A DNA stretch of 64,000 bases, taken from positions 7,130,001 to 7,194,000 of the forward strand of contig NW_027488368.1 of the NCBI RefSeq assembly GCF_051014445.1, given 5' to 3'. Of the stretch, positions 1 to 10,891 are shown piece after piece (positions within the stretch are counted from its first letter, which is position 1; each line of letters opens with the position of its first letter). The position numbers and the translations under genes were made by a program. The notes under the pieces are model-generated. The model was not told where the DNA came from. It saw only the letters and a program-made list of their open reading frames with translations, and did no database searches. The stretch comes from Colletes latitarsis (lineage: Eukaryota; Arthropoda; Insecta; Hymenoptera; Colletidae).

Positions 1-947
1 GGCTCTTTCTGGTATGGATCACGCAGTGATGCGGTATCACACCGAAACAGTCAATTAAACCTGGTTGCGATTAATATTTTAGAGGATAACGCCGGTTATG
101 TCTCGGTTACGTCTGGGATTTGCCTTCATCTGGCTCGTACTTTCGCATTTTTCGCATACTTGTTGGCCACATCCTGGGCTTCTTCTGGTTTGGATCACGT
201 AGTAATGCGGTACCACACCGAAACAGTCAATTAAACCTGGTTGCGATAAATATTATACAGGATCACGCCGGTTATGTCTTGGTTAGGTCTGGTATTTGCC
301 CTCATCTGGTTCGTACGTTCACGTTTTTCGCATACATGTTGGCCAGATCCTGGGTTTTTTCTGGTTTGGTTCACGCAGTAATGCGGTACCACACCGAAAC
401 AGTCAATTAAACCTGGTTGCGATTAATATTCTAGAGGATCACGCCGGTTATGTCTCCGTTAGGTCTGGGATTTGCCCTCATCTGGCTCATACTTTCGCGT
501 TTTTCGCATACTTGTTAGCCAGGTCCTGGGTTTCTTCTGGTTTGGATCACGTAGTAATGCGGTACCACACCGAAACAGTCAATTAAACCTGGTTGCGATT
601 AATATTATAGAGGATCACGCCGGTTATGTCTTGGTTAGGTCTGGTATTTGCCCTCATCTGGTTCCTACGTTCACGTTTTTCGCATACATGTTGGCCAGAT
701 CCTGGGTTTTTTCTGGTTTGGTTCACGCAGTAATGCGGTACCACACCGAAACAGTCAATTAAACCTGGTTGCGATTAATATTATAGAGAATCACGCCGGT
801 TATGTCTCCGTTAGGTCTGGGATTTGCCCTCATCTGGCTCGTACTTTCGCATTTTGCGTATACTGGTTGGCAAAATCCTGGGCTCTTTCCGGTTTGGATC
901 ACGCAGTGATGCGGTACCACACCGACACAGCCAATTAAACCTTGTTG
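1..947. repeat. Left-edge module with an extra 352 bp dimer
   Basis: The first 440 bases or so match bases about 3,330-3,769, at an offset of 3,329 bp. Beyond that the match continues at an offset of 2,977 bp, exactly 352 bp less. The difference is a dimer present twice here (about 244-595 and 596-947) and once in the later copy. Markers of the dimer are a class A-like unit with GTCTTGGTTAGG and GTTCGTACGTTCACG, seen at about 273-314 and 628-669. The left edge is cut by the window, so the start of the module is unknown. Confidence 0.75.
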
Positions 948-1730
948 CGATTTTTTTTTTGAGGATAACGCCGGCTATGTCTCGGTTAGTTCTGGGATTT
1001 GCCCTCATCTGGCTCGTACTTTCGCATTTTTCGCATACTTCTAGCCAGATCCTGGGCTTTTTCTGGTTTGGATACCGTAGTAACGAGTTTCCACACTGAA
1101 ACAGTCAATTAAACCTGGTTGCGATTAATATTTTAGAGGATAACGCCGGTTACGTCTGGGTTAGGTCTGGTATTTGCCCTCATCTGGCTCGTGCTTTGGC
1201 ATTTTTCGCATACTTGATAGCCATATCCTGCGTTTTATCTGGTTTCTATCCCGCAGTAATGTGGTTCCACACCGAAGCAGTCAATTAAACCTGTTTGCGA
1301 TGAATATTTTAGAGGATATCGCCGGTTATGTCTCCGTTAGGTCTGGGATTTGCCCTCATCTGGCTCATACTTTCGCATTTTTCGCATACTTGTTGGCCAG
1401 ATCCTGGCCTTCTTCTGGCTTGGACCACGCAGTAATGTGGTATCACACTGAAACAGCCAATTAAACCTGGTTGCGATTAATATTTTAGAGGATAACGCTG
1501 GTTATGTCTGGATTAGGTCTGGTATTTGGCCTCAGCTGGCTCGTACTTTCGCATTTTTCGCATACTTGTTGGCCAGATCCTGGCTATTTTCTGGTTTGGA
1601 TCACGTAGTAATGCGGTACCGCACCGAAACAGTCAATTAAACCTGGTTGCGATTAATATTTTAGAGGATAACGCCGGTTATGTCTGGGTTAGGTCTGGTA
1701 TTTGCCCTCATCTGGCTCGTGCTTTGGCAT
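600..1730. repeat. Variant-rich block, copy at 3,577-4,707
   Basis: Unit order and private variants match bases 3,577-4,707 at a constant offset of 2,977 bp. Shared marks include GCGTATACTGGTTGGCAAAA, a ten-T tract, TAACGAGTTTCCACACTGAA, and a unit with CATATCCTGCGTTTTATC. Few differences are visible, for example TGATAGCC here against TGGTAGCC in the later copy. The same block recurs near 8.2-9.5 kb and, in parts, at 9.6-10.3, 11.9-12.8, 16.2-16.8, 19.8-20.5 and 22.6-23.5 kb, so it behaves as a higher-order repeat module. Edges are judged by eye to within about 30 bp. Confidence 0.8.
951..960. repeat. T10-tract unit variant, copy 1
   Basis: Ten T residues replace the usual TTAATATTTTA between TTGCGA and GAGGATAACG. 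The unit also has CTTGTTGCGA instead of CTGGTTGCGA and follows a unit with ACCGACACAGCC. The combination recurs eight times in the window and marks one lineage of units. Confidence 0.95.
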
Positions 1731-3055
1731 TTTTCGCATACTTGTAGGCCAGATGCTGGCCTTTTTCGGGCTTGGACCACGTAGTAATGTGGTACCACAC
1801 TGCCAATAAAAGCTGGTTCCGATTAGTATTTTAGAGGATAACGCTGGTTATGTCTGGGTTAGTTCCGGTATTTGCAATCACCTGGCTCATGCTTTCGCGT
1901 TTTTCGCATACTTGTTAGCCAGGTCCTGGGTTTTTTTCTGGTTTGGATCCCGTAGTAATTAGGTTCCACACCGAAACAGTCAATTAAACCTGGTTGCGAT
2001 TAATATTTTAGAGGATAACGCTGGTTATGTCTGGGTTAGTTCTGGGATTTGCAATCATCTGGCTCATACCTTCGCGTTTTTCGCATACTTGCTGGCCAGA
2101 TCCTGCGTTTTTTCTGGTTTGGATCACGTACTATTGCGGTACCACACCGAAGCAGTCAATTAAACCTGGTTGCGATTAATGTTTTCGAGGATAACGCCGG
2201 TTATGTCTGGGTTAGGTCTGGTATTTGCAATCATCTGGCTCATACTTTCGCGTTTTTCGCATACTTGTTGGCCAGATCCTGGGCTTTTTCTGGTTTGGAT
2301 CACGTAGTAATGTGGTACCACACTGAAACAGTCAATAAAAGCTGGTTGCGATTAGTATTTTAGCGGATAACGCTGGTTATGTCTGGGTTAGTTCTGGTAT
2401 TTGCAATCATCTGGCTCGAACTTTCGCATTTTTCGCATACTTGTTGGCCAGATCCTGGGATATTTCTGGTTTGGATCACGTAGTAATGTGGTACCACACC
2501 GAAACAGTCAATTAAACCTGGTTTCGATTAATATTTTGGAGGATAACGCTGGTTATGTTTGGGTTAGATCTGGTATTTGCATTCATCTGGCACATAATTT
2601 CGCTATTTTCGCATACTTGTTGGCCAGATGCTCGCCTTTTTCAGGTTTGGATCACGCAGTAATACGGTTCCACACCGAAACAGTCAATTAAACCTGGTTT
2701 CGATTAATATTTTGGAGGATAACGCTGGTTATGTTTGGGTTAGATCTGGTATTTGCAATCATCTGGCACATACTTTCGCTTTTTTCGCATACATGTTGGC
2801 CAGATCCTGGGTTTTTTCTGGTTTGGATCACGCAGTAATGCGGTACCACACCGAAACAGTCAATTAAACCTGGTTGCGATTAATATTTTAGAGGATAACG
2901 CCGGTGATGTCTCGGTTACGTCTGGGATTTGCCTTCATCTGGCTCGTACTTTCGCATTTTGCGTATACTGGTTGGCAAAATCCTCGGCTCTTTCTGGTTT
3001 GGATCACGCAGTGAAGCGGTACCACACCGACACAGCCAATTAAACCTTGTTGCGA

Positions 3056-3065
3056 TTTTTTTTTT
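3056..3065. repeat. T10-tract unit variant, copy 2
   Basis: The tract is the same as at 951, in an unusual context: the preceding unit reads GTGAAGCGG instead of GTGATGCGG, and the following unit has GTGCTGGGATT. This copy is only 872 bp from copy 3, with part of the usual module missing after it. Confidence 0.95.
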
Positions 3066-3272
3066 GAGGATAACGCCGGTTATGTCTCGGTTAGTGCTGG
3101 GATTTGCCCTCATCTGGGTCGTACTTCCGCATTTTTCGCATACTTCTAGCCAGATCCTGGGCTTCTTCTGGTTTGGTTCACGCAGTAATGTGGTACCACA
3201 CTGTCAATAAAAGCTGGTTCCGATTAGTATTTTAGAGGATAACGCTGGTTATGTCTGGGTTAGTTCCGGTAT

Positions 3273-4590
3273 TTGCAATCACCTGGCTCGTACTTGCGCA
3301 TTTTGCGTATACTGGTTGGCAAAATCCTGGGCTCTTTCTGGTTTGGATCACGCTGTGATGGGGTACCACACCGAAACAGTCAATTAAACCTGGTTGCGAT
3401 TAATATTTTAGAGGATAACGCCGGTTATGTCTCGGTTACGTCTGGGATTTGCCTTCATCTGGCTCGTACTTTCGCATTTTTCGCATACTTGTTGGCCACA
3501 TCCTGGGCTTCTTCTGGTTTGGATCACGTAGTAATGCGGTACCACACCGAAACAGTCAATTAAACCTGGTTGCGATTAATATTATAGAGGATCACGCCGG
3601 TTATGTCTTGGTTAGGTCTGGTATTTGCCCTCATCTGGTTCGTACGTTCACGTTTTTCGCATACATGTTGGCCAGATCCTGGGTTTTTTCTGGTTTGGTT
3701 CACGCAGTAATGCGGTACCACACCGAAACAGTCAATTAAACCTGGTTGCGATTAATATTATAGAGGATCACGCCGGTTATGTCTCCGTTAGGTCTGGGAT
3801 TTGCCCTCATCTGGCTCGTACTTTCGCATTTTGCGTATACTGGTTGGCAAAATCCTGGGCTCTTTCTGGTTTGGATCACGCAGTGATGCGGTACCACACC
3901 GACACAGCCAATTAAACCTTGTTGCGATTTTTTTTTTGAGGATAACGCCGGCTATGTCTCGGTTAGTTCTGGGATTTGCCCTCATCTGGCTCGTACTTTC
4001 GCATTTTTCGCATACTTCTAGCCAGATCCTGGGCTTTTTCTGGTTTGGATACCGTAGTAACGAGTTTCCACACTGAAACAGTCAATTAAACCTGGTTGCG
4101 ATTAATATTTTAGAGGATAACGCCGGTTACGTCTGGGTTAGGTCTGGTATTTGCCCTCATCTGGCTCGTGCTTTGGCATTTTTCGCATACTTGGTAGCCA
4201 TATCCTGCGTTTTATCTGGTTTCTATCCCGCAGTAATGTGGTTCCACACCGAAGCAGTCAATTAAACCTGTTTGCGATGAATATTTTAGAGGATATCGCC
4301 GGTTATGTCTCCGTTAGGTCTGGGATTTGCCCTCATCTGGCTCATACTTTCGCATTTTTCGCATACTTGTTGTCCAGATCCTGGCCTTCTTCTGGCTTGG
4401 ACCACGCAGTAATGTGGTATCACACTGAAACAGCCAATTAAACCTGGTTGCGATTAATATTTTAGAGGATAACGCTGGTTATGTCTGGATTAGGTCTGGT
4501 ATTTGGCCTCATCTGGCTCGTACTTTCGCATTTTTCGCATACTTGTTGGCCAGATCCTGGCTATTTTCTGGTTTGGATCACGTAGTAATG
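3273..4590. repeat. Variant-rich block, near-copy at 8,199-9,516
   Basis: This stretch pairs with 8,199-9,516 at a constant offset of 4,926 bp, two less than 28 units. It contains the same ordered series: a GGTTGGCAAAATCC unit, a CTTCTTCTGG unit, a GTTCGTACGTTCACG unit, the T10 unit and the TAACGAGTTTCC unit. It ends where the later copy switches from ATGCGGTACCG to ATGTGGTTCC after the CTGGCTATTTTCTGG unit, an in-register switch to another unit type. Confidence 0.75.
3928..3937. repeat. T10-tract unit variant, copy 3
   Basis: This copy sits at exactly 2,977 bp from copy 1, inside the duplicated variant-rich block, and keeps the same neighbours on both sides. Confidence 0.95.
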
Positions 4591-4730
4591 CGGTACCGCA
4601 CCGAAACAGTCAATTAAACCTGGTTGCGATTAATATTTTAGAGGATAACTCCGGTTATGTCTGGGTTAGGTCTGGTATTTGCCCTCATCTGGCTCGTGCT
4701 TTGGCATTTTTCGCATACTTGTAGGCCAGA

Positions 4731-7700
4731 TCCTGGGATATTTCTGGTTTGGATCACGTAGTAATGTGGTACCACACCGAAACAGTCAATTAAACCTGGT
4801 TTCGATTAATATTTTGGAGGATAACGCTGGTTATGTTTGGGTTAGATCTGGTATTTGCATTCATCTGGCACATAATTTCGCTATTTTCGCATACTTGTTG
4901 GCCAGATGCTCGCCTTTTTCAGGTTTGGATCACGCAGTAATGTGGTTCCACACCGAAACAGTCAATCAAACCTGGTTTCGATTATTATTTTGGAGGATAA
5001 CGCTGGTTATGTTTGGGTTAGATCTGGTATTTGCAATCATCTGGCACATACTCTCGCTTTTTTCGCATACTTGTTGGCCAGATCCTGGGATACTTCTAGT
5101 TTGGATCACGTACTATTGCGGTACCACACCGAAGCAGTCAATTAAACCTGGTTGCGATTAATGTTTTCGAGGATAACGCCGGTTATGTCTGGGTTAGGTC
5201 TGGTATTTGCAATCATCTGGCTCATACTTTCGCGTTTTTCGCATACTTGTTGGCCAGATGCTGGGCTTTTTCTGGTTTGGATCACGTAGTAATGTGGTAC
5301 CACACTGAAACAGTCAATAAAAGCTGGTTGCGATTAGTATTTTGGAGGATAACGCTGGTTATGTTTGGGTTAGATCTGGTATTTGCAATCATCTGGCACA
5401 TACTATCGCTTTTTTCGCATACTTGTTGGCAAGATCCTGGGCTTTTACTGGTTTGGATCACGTACTATTGCGGTACCACACCGAAGCAGTCAATTAAACC
5501 TGGTTGCGATCAATGTTTTCGAGGATAACGCCGGTTATGTCTGGGTTGGGTCTGGTATTTGCAATCATCTGGCTCATACATTCGCGTTTTTCGCATACTT
5601 GTTGGCCAGATCCAGCGCTTTTTCTGAATTGGATCCGGTAGTAAGTTGGTTCCACACCGAAACAGTCAATTAAACCTGGTTGAGATTAATATTTTAGAGG
5701 ATAACGCCGGTTTTGTCTGTGTTAGGTCTGGTATTTGCCCTCATCTGGCTCGTTCTTTCGCATTTTCCGCATACTTGTTGGCCAGGTCTTGGCCTTTTTC
5801 TGGTTTGGATCACGTAGTAATGCGGTACCACACCGAAACAGTCAATTAAACCTGGTTGCGATTAATATTTTAGAGGATAACGCCGGTTATGTCTCGGTTA
5901 GGTCTGGGATTTGCCCTCATCTGGCTCGTACTTTCGCATTTTTCCCATACTTGTTGGCCAGATCCTGGGCTTTTCCTGATTTGGATCCTGTAGTAATATG
6001 TTTCCACACCGAAACAGTCAATTAAACCTGGTTTCGAGTAATATTTTCGAGGATAACGCTGGTTATGTTTGGGTTAGATCTGGTATTTGCCCTCATCTGG
6101 CTCGTAGTTTCGCATTTTTCGCATACTTGTTGACCAGATCCTGGACTTTTTCTGATTTGGATCACGTAGTAATGTGGTACCTCACTGAAGCAGTCAATTA
6201 AACCTGTTTGCGATAAATATTTTAGAGGATATCGCCGGTTATGTCTGGTCTAGGTCTGGTATTTGCCCTCATCTGGCTCGTACTTTCAACTTTTTCGCAT
6301 ACTTGTTGGCCAGATCCTGTCCCTTTTCTGGTTTGGATCACGTAGTAATGTGGTACCACACTGAAACAATCAATAGAAGCTGTTTGCGATAAATATTTTA
6401 GAGGATATCGCCTGTTATGTCTCGGTTAGATCTAGGATTTGCCGTCATCTGTCTCGTACTTTCGCGTTTTTCGCATACTTGTTGGCCAGATCCTGAGTTT
6501 TTTCTAGTTTGTATCCCGTAGTAATGTGGTACCACACTGAAACAGTCAATAAAAGCTGGTTCCGATTAGTATTTTAGAGGATAACGCTGGTTATGTCTGT
6601 GTCAGTTCTGGTATTTGCAATCATCTGGCTCATACTTTCGCGTTTTTCGCACACTTGTTTGCCAGATCCTGGCCCTTTTCTGGTTTGGATCACGTAGTAA
6701 TGTGGTTCCACACCGAAACAGTCAATTAATCCCGGTTGCGATTAATATTTTAGAGGATAACGCCGGTTATGTCTCGGTTTGGTCTGGGATTTGCCCTCAT
6801 CTGGCTCGTACTTCCGCATTTTTCGCATACTTGTTGGCCAGATCCTGGGCCTTTTCAGGTTTGGATAACGTAGTAATGTGGTACCACACTGAAACAGTCA
6901 ATTAAACGTAGTTGCGATTAATATTTTAGAGGATAATGCCGGTTATGTCTCGGTTAGGTCTGGGATTTTCCCTCATCTGGCTCGTACTTTCGCATTTTTC
7001 GCATACTTGTTGGCCAGATCCTGGGCTTTTTCTGGTTTGGATCACGTAGTAATGTGGTACCACACTGAAACAGTCAATAAAAGCTGGTTCCGATTAGTAT
7101 TTTACAGGATAACGCTGGTTATGTCGGGGTTAGTTCTGGTATTTACAATCATCTGGCTCATACTTTCGCGTTTTTCGCATAGCTGTTGGCCAGATCCAGC
7201 TTTTTTTCTGGATTGGATCCCGTAGAAATGTGGTTCCACACCGAAACAGTCAATTAAACCTGGTTTCGAGTAATATTTTGGAGGATAACGCTGGTTATGT
7301 TTGGGTTAGTTCTTGTATTTGCAATCATCTGGCTCATACTTTCGCGTTTTTCGCATACTTGTTGGCCAGATCCAGCGCTTTTTCTGATTTGGATACCGTA
7401 GTAATGTGGTTCCACACCGAAACAGTCAATTAAACCTGGTTTCGAGTAGTATTTTGGAGGATAACGCTGGTTATGTTTGGGTTAGATCTGGTATTTGCCC
7501 TCATCTGGCTCGTACTTTCGCATTTTTCGCATACTCGTTGGCCAGATCCAGCGCTTTTTCTGATTTGGATACCGTAGTAATGTGGTTCCACACCGAAACA
7601 GTCAATTAAACCTGGTTTCGAGTAATATTTTGGAGGATAACGCTGGTTATGTTTGGGTTAGATCTGGTATTTGCCCTCATCTGGCTCGTACTATCGCATT

Positions 7701-8198
7701 TTTCGCATACTTGTTGGCCTGGTCTTGGACTTTTTCTGGTTTGGATCACGTAGTAATGCGGTACCACACCGAAACTGTCAATTAAACCTGGTTGCGATTA
7801 ATATTTTAGAGGATAACGCCGGTTATGTCTCGGTTAGGTCTGGGATTTGCCCTCATCTGGCTCGTACTTTCGCGTTTTTCGCATACTTGTTCGCCAGATC
7901 CTGGGGTTTTTCTGGATTGGATCCCACAGTAATGCGGCACCACACCGAAACAGTCAATTAGACCTGGTTGCGATTAATATTTTAGGCGATAATGCCCGTT
8001 ATGTCTCGGTTAGGTCAGGGATTTGCCCTCATCTGGCTCGTACTTCCGCATTTTTCGCATACTTGTTGGCCAGATCCTGGGCCTTTTCTGGTTTGTATAA
8101 CGTAGTAATGTGGTACCACACTGAAACAGTCAATAGAAGCTGTTTCCGATTAGTATTTTACAGGATAACGCTGGTTATGTCTGGGTTAGTTCTGGTAT
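4731..8198. repeat. Mixed satellite units between variant-rich blocks
   Basis: This is ordinary satellite with no gene. From 4,731 to about 5,145 it matches roughly 2,452-2,867, at an offset near 2,278 bp, with marks such as GGCACATAATTTCGC and GATGCTCGCC. From about 5,998 to 6,500 it matches 15,130-15,650, with marks ATATGTTTCCACACC and GTACTTTCAACTTTTTCGC. From about 7,230 to 7,780 three consecutive class A-like units carry GGTTTCGAGTA and GCGCTTTTTCTGATTTGGATA, a unit type much amplified further right at 31-39 and 43-52 kb. The one long frame near 4,679-5,161 exists only because TCAATTAA is mutated to TCAATCAA at about 4,970. Confidence 0.8.
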
Positions 8199-8853
8199 TT
8201 GCAATCATCTGGCTCATACTTTCGCATTTTGCGTATACTGGTTGGGAAAATCCTGGGCTCTTTCTGGTTTGGGTCACGCAGTGATGCGGTACCACACCGA
8301 AACAGTCAATTAAACCTGGTTGCGATTAATATTTTAGAGGATAACGCCGGTTATGTCTCGGTTACGTCTGGGATTTGCCTTCATCTGGCTCGTACTTTCG
8401 CATTTTTCGCATACTTGTTGGCCACATCCTGGGCTTCTTCTGGTTTGGATCACGTAGTAATGCGGTACCACACCGAAACAGTCAATTAAACCTGGTTGCG
8501 ATTAATATTATAGAGGATCACGCCGGTTATGTCTTGGTTAGGTCTGGTATTTGCCCTCATCTGGTTCGTACGTTCACGTTTTTCGCATACATGTTGGCCA
8601 GATCCTGGGTTTTTTCTGGTTTGGTTCACGCAGTAATGCGGTACCACACCGAAACAGTCAATTAAACCTGGTTGCGATTAATATTATAGAGGATCACACC
8701 GGTTATGTCTCCGTTAGGTCTGGGATTTGCCCTCATCTGGCTCGTACTTTCGCATTTTGCGTATACTGGTTGGCAAAATCCTGGGCTCTTTCTGGTTTGG
8801 ATCACGCAGTGATGCGGTACCACACCGACACAGCCAATTAAACCTTGTTGCGA

Positions 8854-8863
8854 TTTTTTTTTT
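8854..8863. repeat. T10-tract unit variant, copy 4
   Basis: It lies 4,926 bp after copy 3, matching the block offset. The unit before it carries GGATCACACCGG rather than GGATCACGCCGG, a mark shared with copies 5 and 7 and absent from copies 1, 3, 6 and 8. Confidence 0.95.
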
Positions 8864-9387
8864 GAGGATAACGCCGGCTATGTCTCGGTTAGTTCTGGGA
8901 TTTGCCCTCATCTGGCTCGTACTTTCGCATTTTTCGCATACTTCTAGCCAGATCCTGGGCTTTTTCTGGTTTGGATACCGTAGTAACGAGTTTCCACACT
9001 GAAACACTCAATTAAACCTGGTTGCGATTAATATTTTAGAGGATAACGCCGGTTACGTCTGGGTTAGGTCTGGTATTTGCCCTCATCTGGCTCGTGCTTT
9101 GGCATTTTTCGCATACTTGATAGCCATATCCTGCGTTTTATCCGGTTTCTATGTCGCAGTAATGTGGTTCCACACCGAAGCAGTCAATTAAACCTGTTTG
9201 CGATGAATATTTTAGAGGATATCGACGGTTATGTCTCCGTTAGGTCTGGGATTTGCCCTCATCTGGCTCATACTTTCGCATTTTTCGCATACTTGTTGGC
9301 CAGATCCTGGCCTTCTTCTGGCTTGGACCACGCAGTAATGTGGTATCACACTGAAACAGCCAATTAAACCTGGTTGCGATTAATATT

Positions 9388-10891
9388 TTAGAGGCTAACG
9401 CTGGTTATGTCTGGATTAGGTCTGGTATTTGGCCTCATCTGGCTTGTACTTTCGCATTTTTCGCATACTTGTTGGCCAGATCCTGGCTATTTTCTGGTTT
9501 GGATCACGTAGTAATGTGGTTCCACACCGAAACAGTCAATTAATCCCGCTTGCGATTAATATTATAGAGGATCACACCGGTTATGTCTCCGTTAGGTCTG
9601 GGATTTGCCCTCATCTGGCTCGTACTTTCGCATTTTGCGTATACTGGTTGGCAAAATCCTGGGCTCTTTCTGGTTTGGATCACGCAGTGATGCGGTACCA
9701 CACCGACACAGCCAATTAAACCTTGTTGCGATTTTTTTTTTGAGGATAACGCCGGCTATGTCTCGGTTAGTTCTGGGATTTGCCCTCATCTGGCTCGTAC
9801 TTTCGCATTTTTCGCATACTTCTAGCCAGATCCTTGGCTTTTTCTGGTTTGGATACCGTAGTAACGAGTTTCCACACTGAAATAGTCAATTAAACCTGGT
9901 TGCGATTAATATTTTAGAGGATAACGCCGGTTACGTCTGGGTTAGGTCTGGTATTTGCCCTCATCTGGCTCGTGCTTTGGCATTTTTCGCATACTTGATA
10001 GCCATATCCTGCGTTTTATCTGGTTTCTATCCCGCAGTAATGTGGTTCCACACCGAAGCAGTCAATTAAACCTGTTTGCGATGAATATTTTAGAGGATAT
10101 CGCCGGTTATGTCTCCGTTAGGTCTGGGATTTGCCCTCATCTGGCTCATACTTTCGCATTTTTCGCATACTTGTTGGCCAGATCCTGGCCTTCTTCTGGC
10201 TTGGACCACGCAGTAATGTGGTATCACACTGAAACAGCCAATTAAACCTGGTTGCGATTAATATTTTAGAGGATAACGCTGGTTATGTCTGGATTAGGTC
10301 TGGTATTTGGCCTCATCTGGCTTGTACTTTCGCATTTTTCGCATACTTGTTGGCCAGATCCTGGCTATTTTCTGGTTTGGATCACGTAGTAATGTGGTTC
10401 CACACCGAAACAGTCAATTAATCCCGTTTGCGATTAATATTTTAGAGGATAACGCCGGTTATGTCTCGGTTTGGTCTGGGATTTGCCCTCATCTGGCTCG
10501 TACTTCCGCATTTTTCGCATACTTATTAGCCAGATCCTGGGCCTTTTCAGGTTTGGATAACGTAGTAATGTGGTACCACACTGAAACAGTCAATTAAACG
10601 TAGTTGCGATTAATATTTTAGAGGATAATGCCGGGTATGTCTCGGTTAGGTCTGGGATTTTCCCTCATCTGGCTCGTACTTTCGCATTTTTCGCATACTT
10701 GTTGGCCAGATCCTGGGCTTTCTCTGGTTTGGATCACGTAGTAATGTGGTACCACACTGAAACAGTCAATAAAAGCTGGTTCCGATTAGTATTTTACAGG
10801 ATAACGCTGGTTATGTCGGGGTTAGTTCTGGCATTTGCAATCATCTGGCTCATACTTTCGCGTTTTTCGCATAGCTGTTGGCCAGATCCAG
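9388..10891. repeat. 1.5 kb block re-used at 19,577-21,080
   Basis: It matches at an offset of 10,189 bp, including the rare TTTTAGAGGCTAACGC at the left edge, TGGCTTGTACTTTC, AATCCCGCTTGCG and the T10 unit. The later copy shows private changes such as GGCCTTATTCTGG where this one has GGCCTTCTTCTGG. The right part (from about 10,352) is also the start of the 4.9 kb block, so the same units took part in at least two separate duplications. Confidence 0.8.
9732..9741. repeat. T10-tract unit variant, copy 5
   Basis: This copy is 878 bp from copy 4 and shares its GGATCACACCGG mark. The unit after it has AGATCCTTGGC, a mark shared with copy 7 and with the tract-less block at 16.3 kb. Confidence 0.95.

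Noticed and set aside
951..960. T10 tract as an RNA polymerase III terminator or as an oligo-A retroposon remnant
   Set aside because: No promoter or small-RNA gene precedes it, there is no target duplication, and the tract replaces unit sequence with a one-base length change, which fits local mutation of an AT-rich segment.
4679..5161. Longest open frame, 160 codons
   Set aside because: It starts at a TTG and runs through satellite units; it is long only because one recurring stop (TCAATTAA) is mutated to TCAATCAA. The same peptide pieces recur in shifted frames everywhere in the array. There is no domain and no coding-type constraint.
7847..8284. Many open frames of 60-145 codons ending in similar residues (TETVN, RLVF)
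   Set aside because: They are the same satellite read in three rotating frames, mostly from TTG starts (or another non-ATG start), ending at one of the stops fixed in the unit. Similarity of the predicted peptides reflects DNA repetition, not a gene family.
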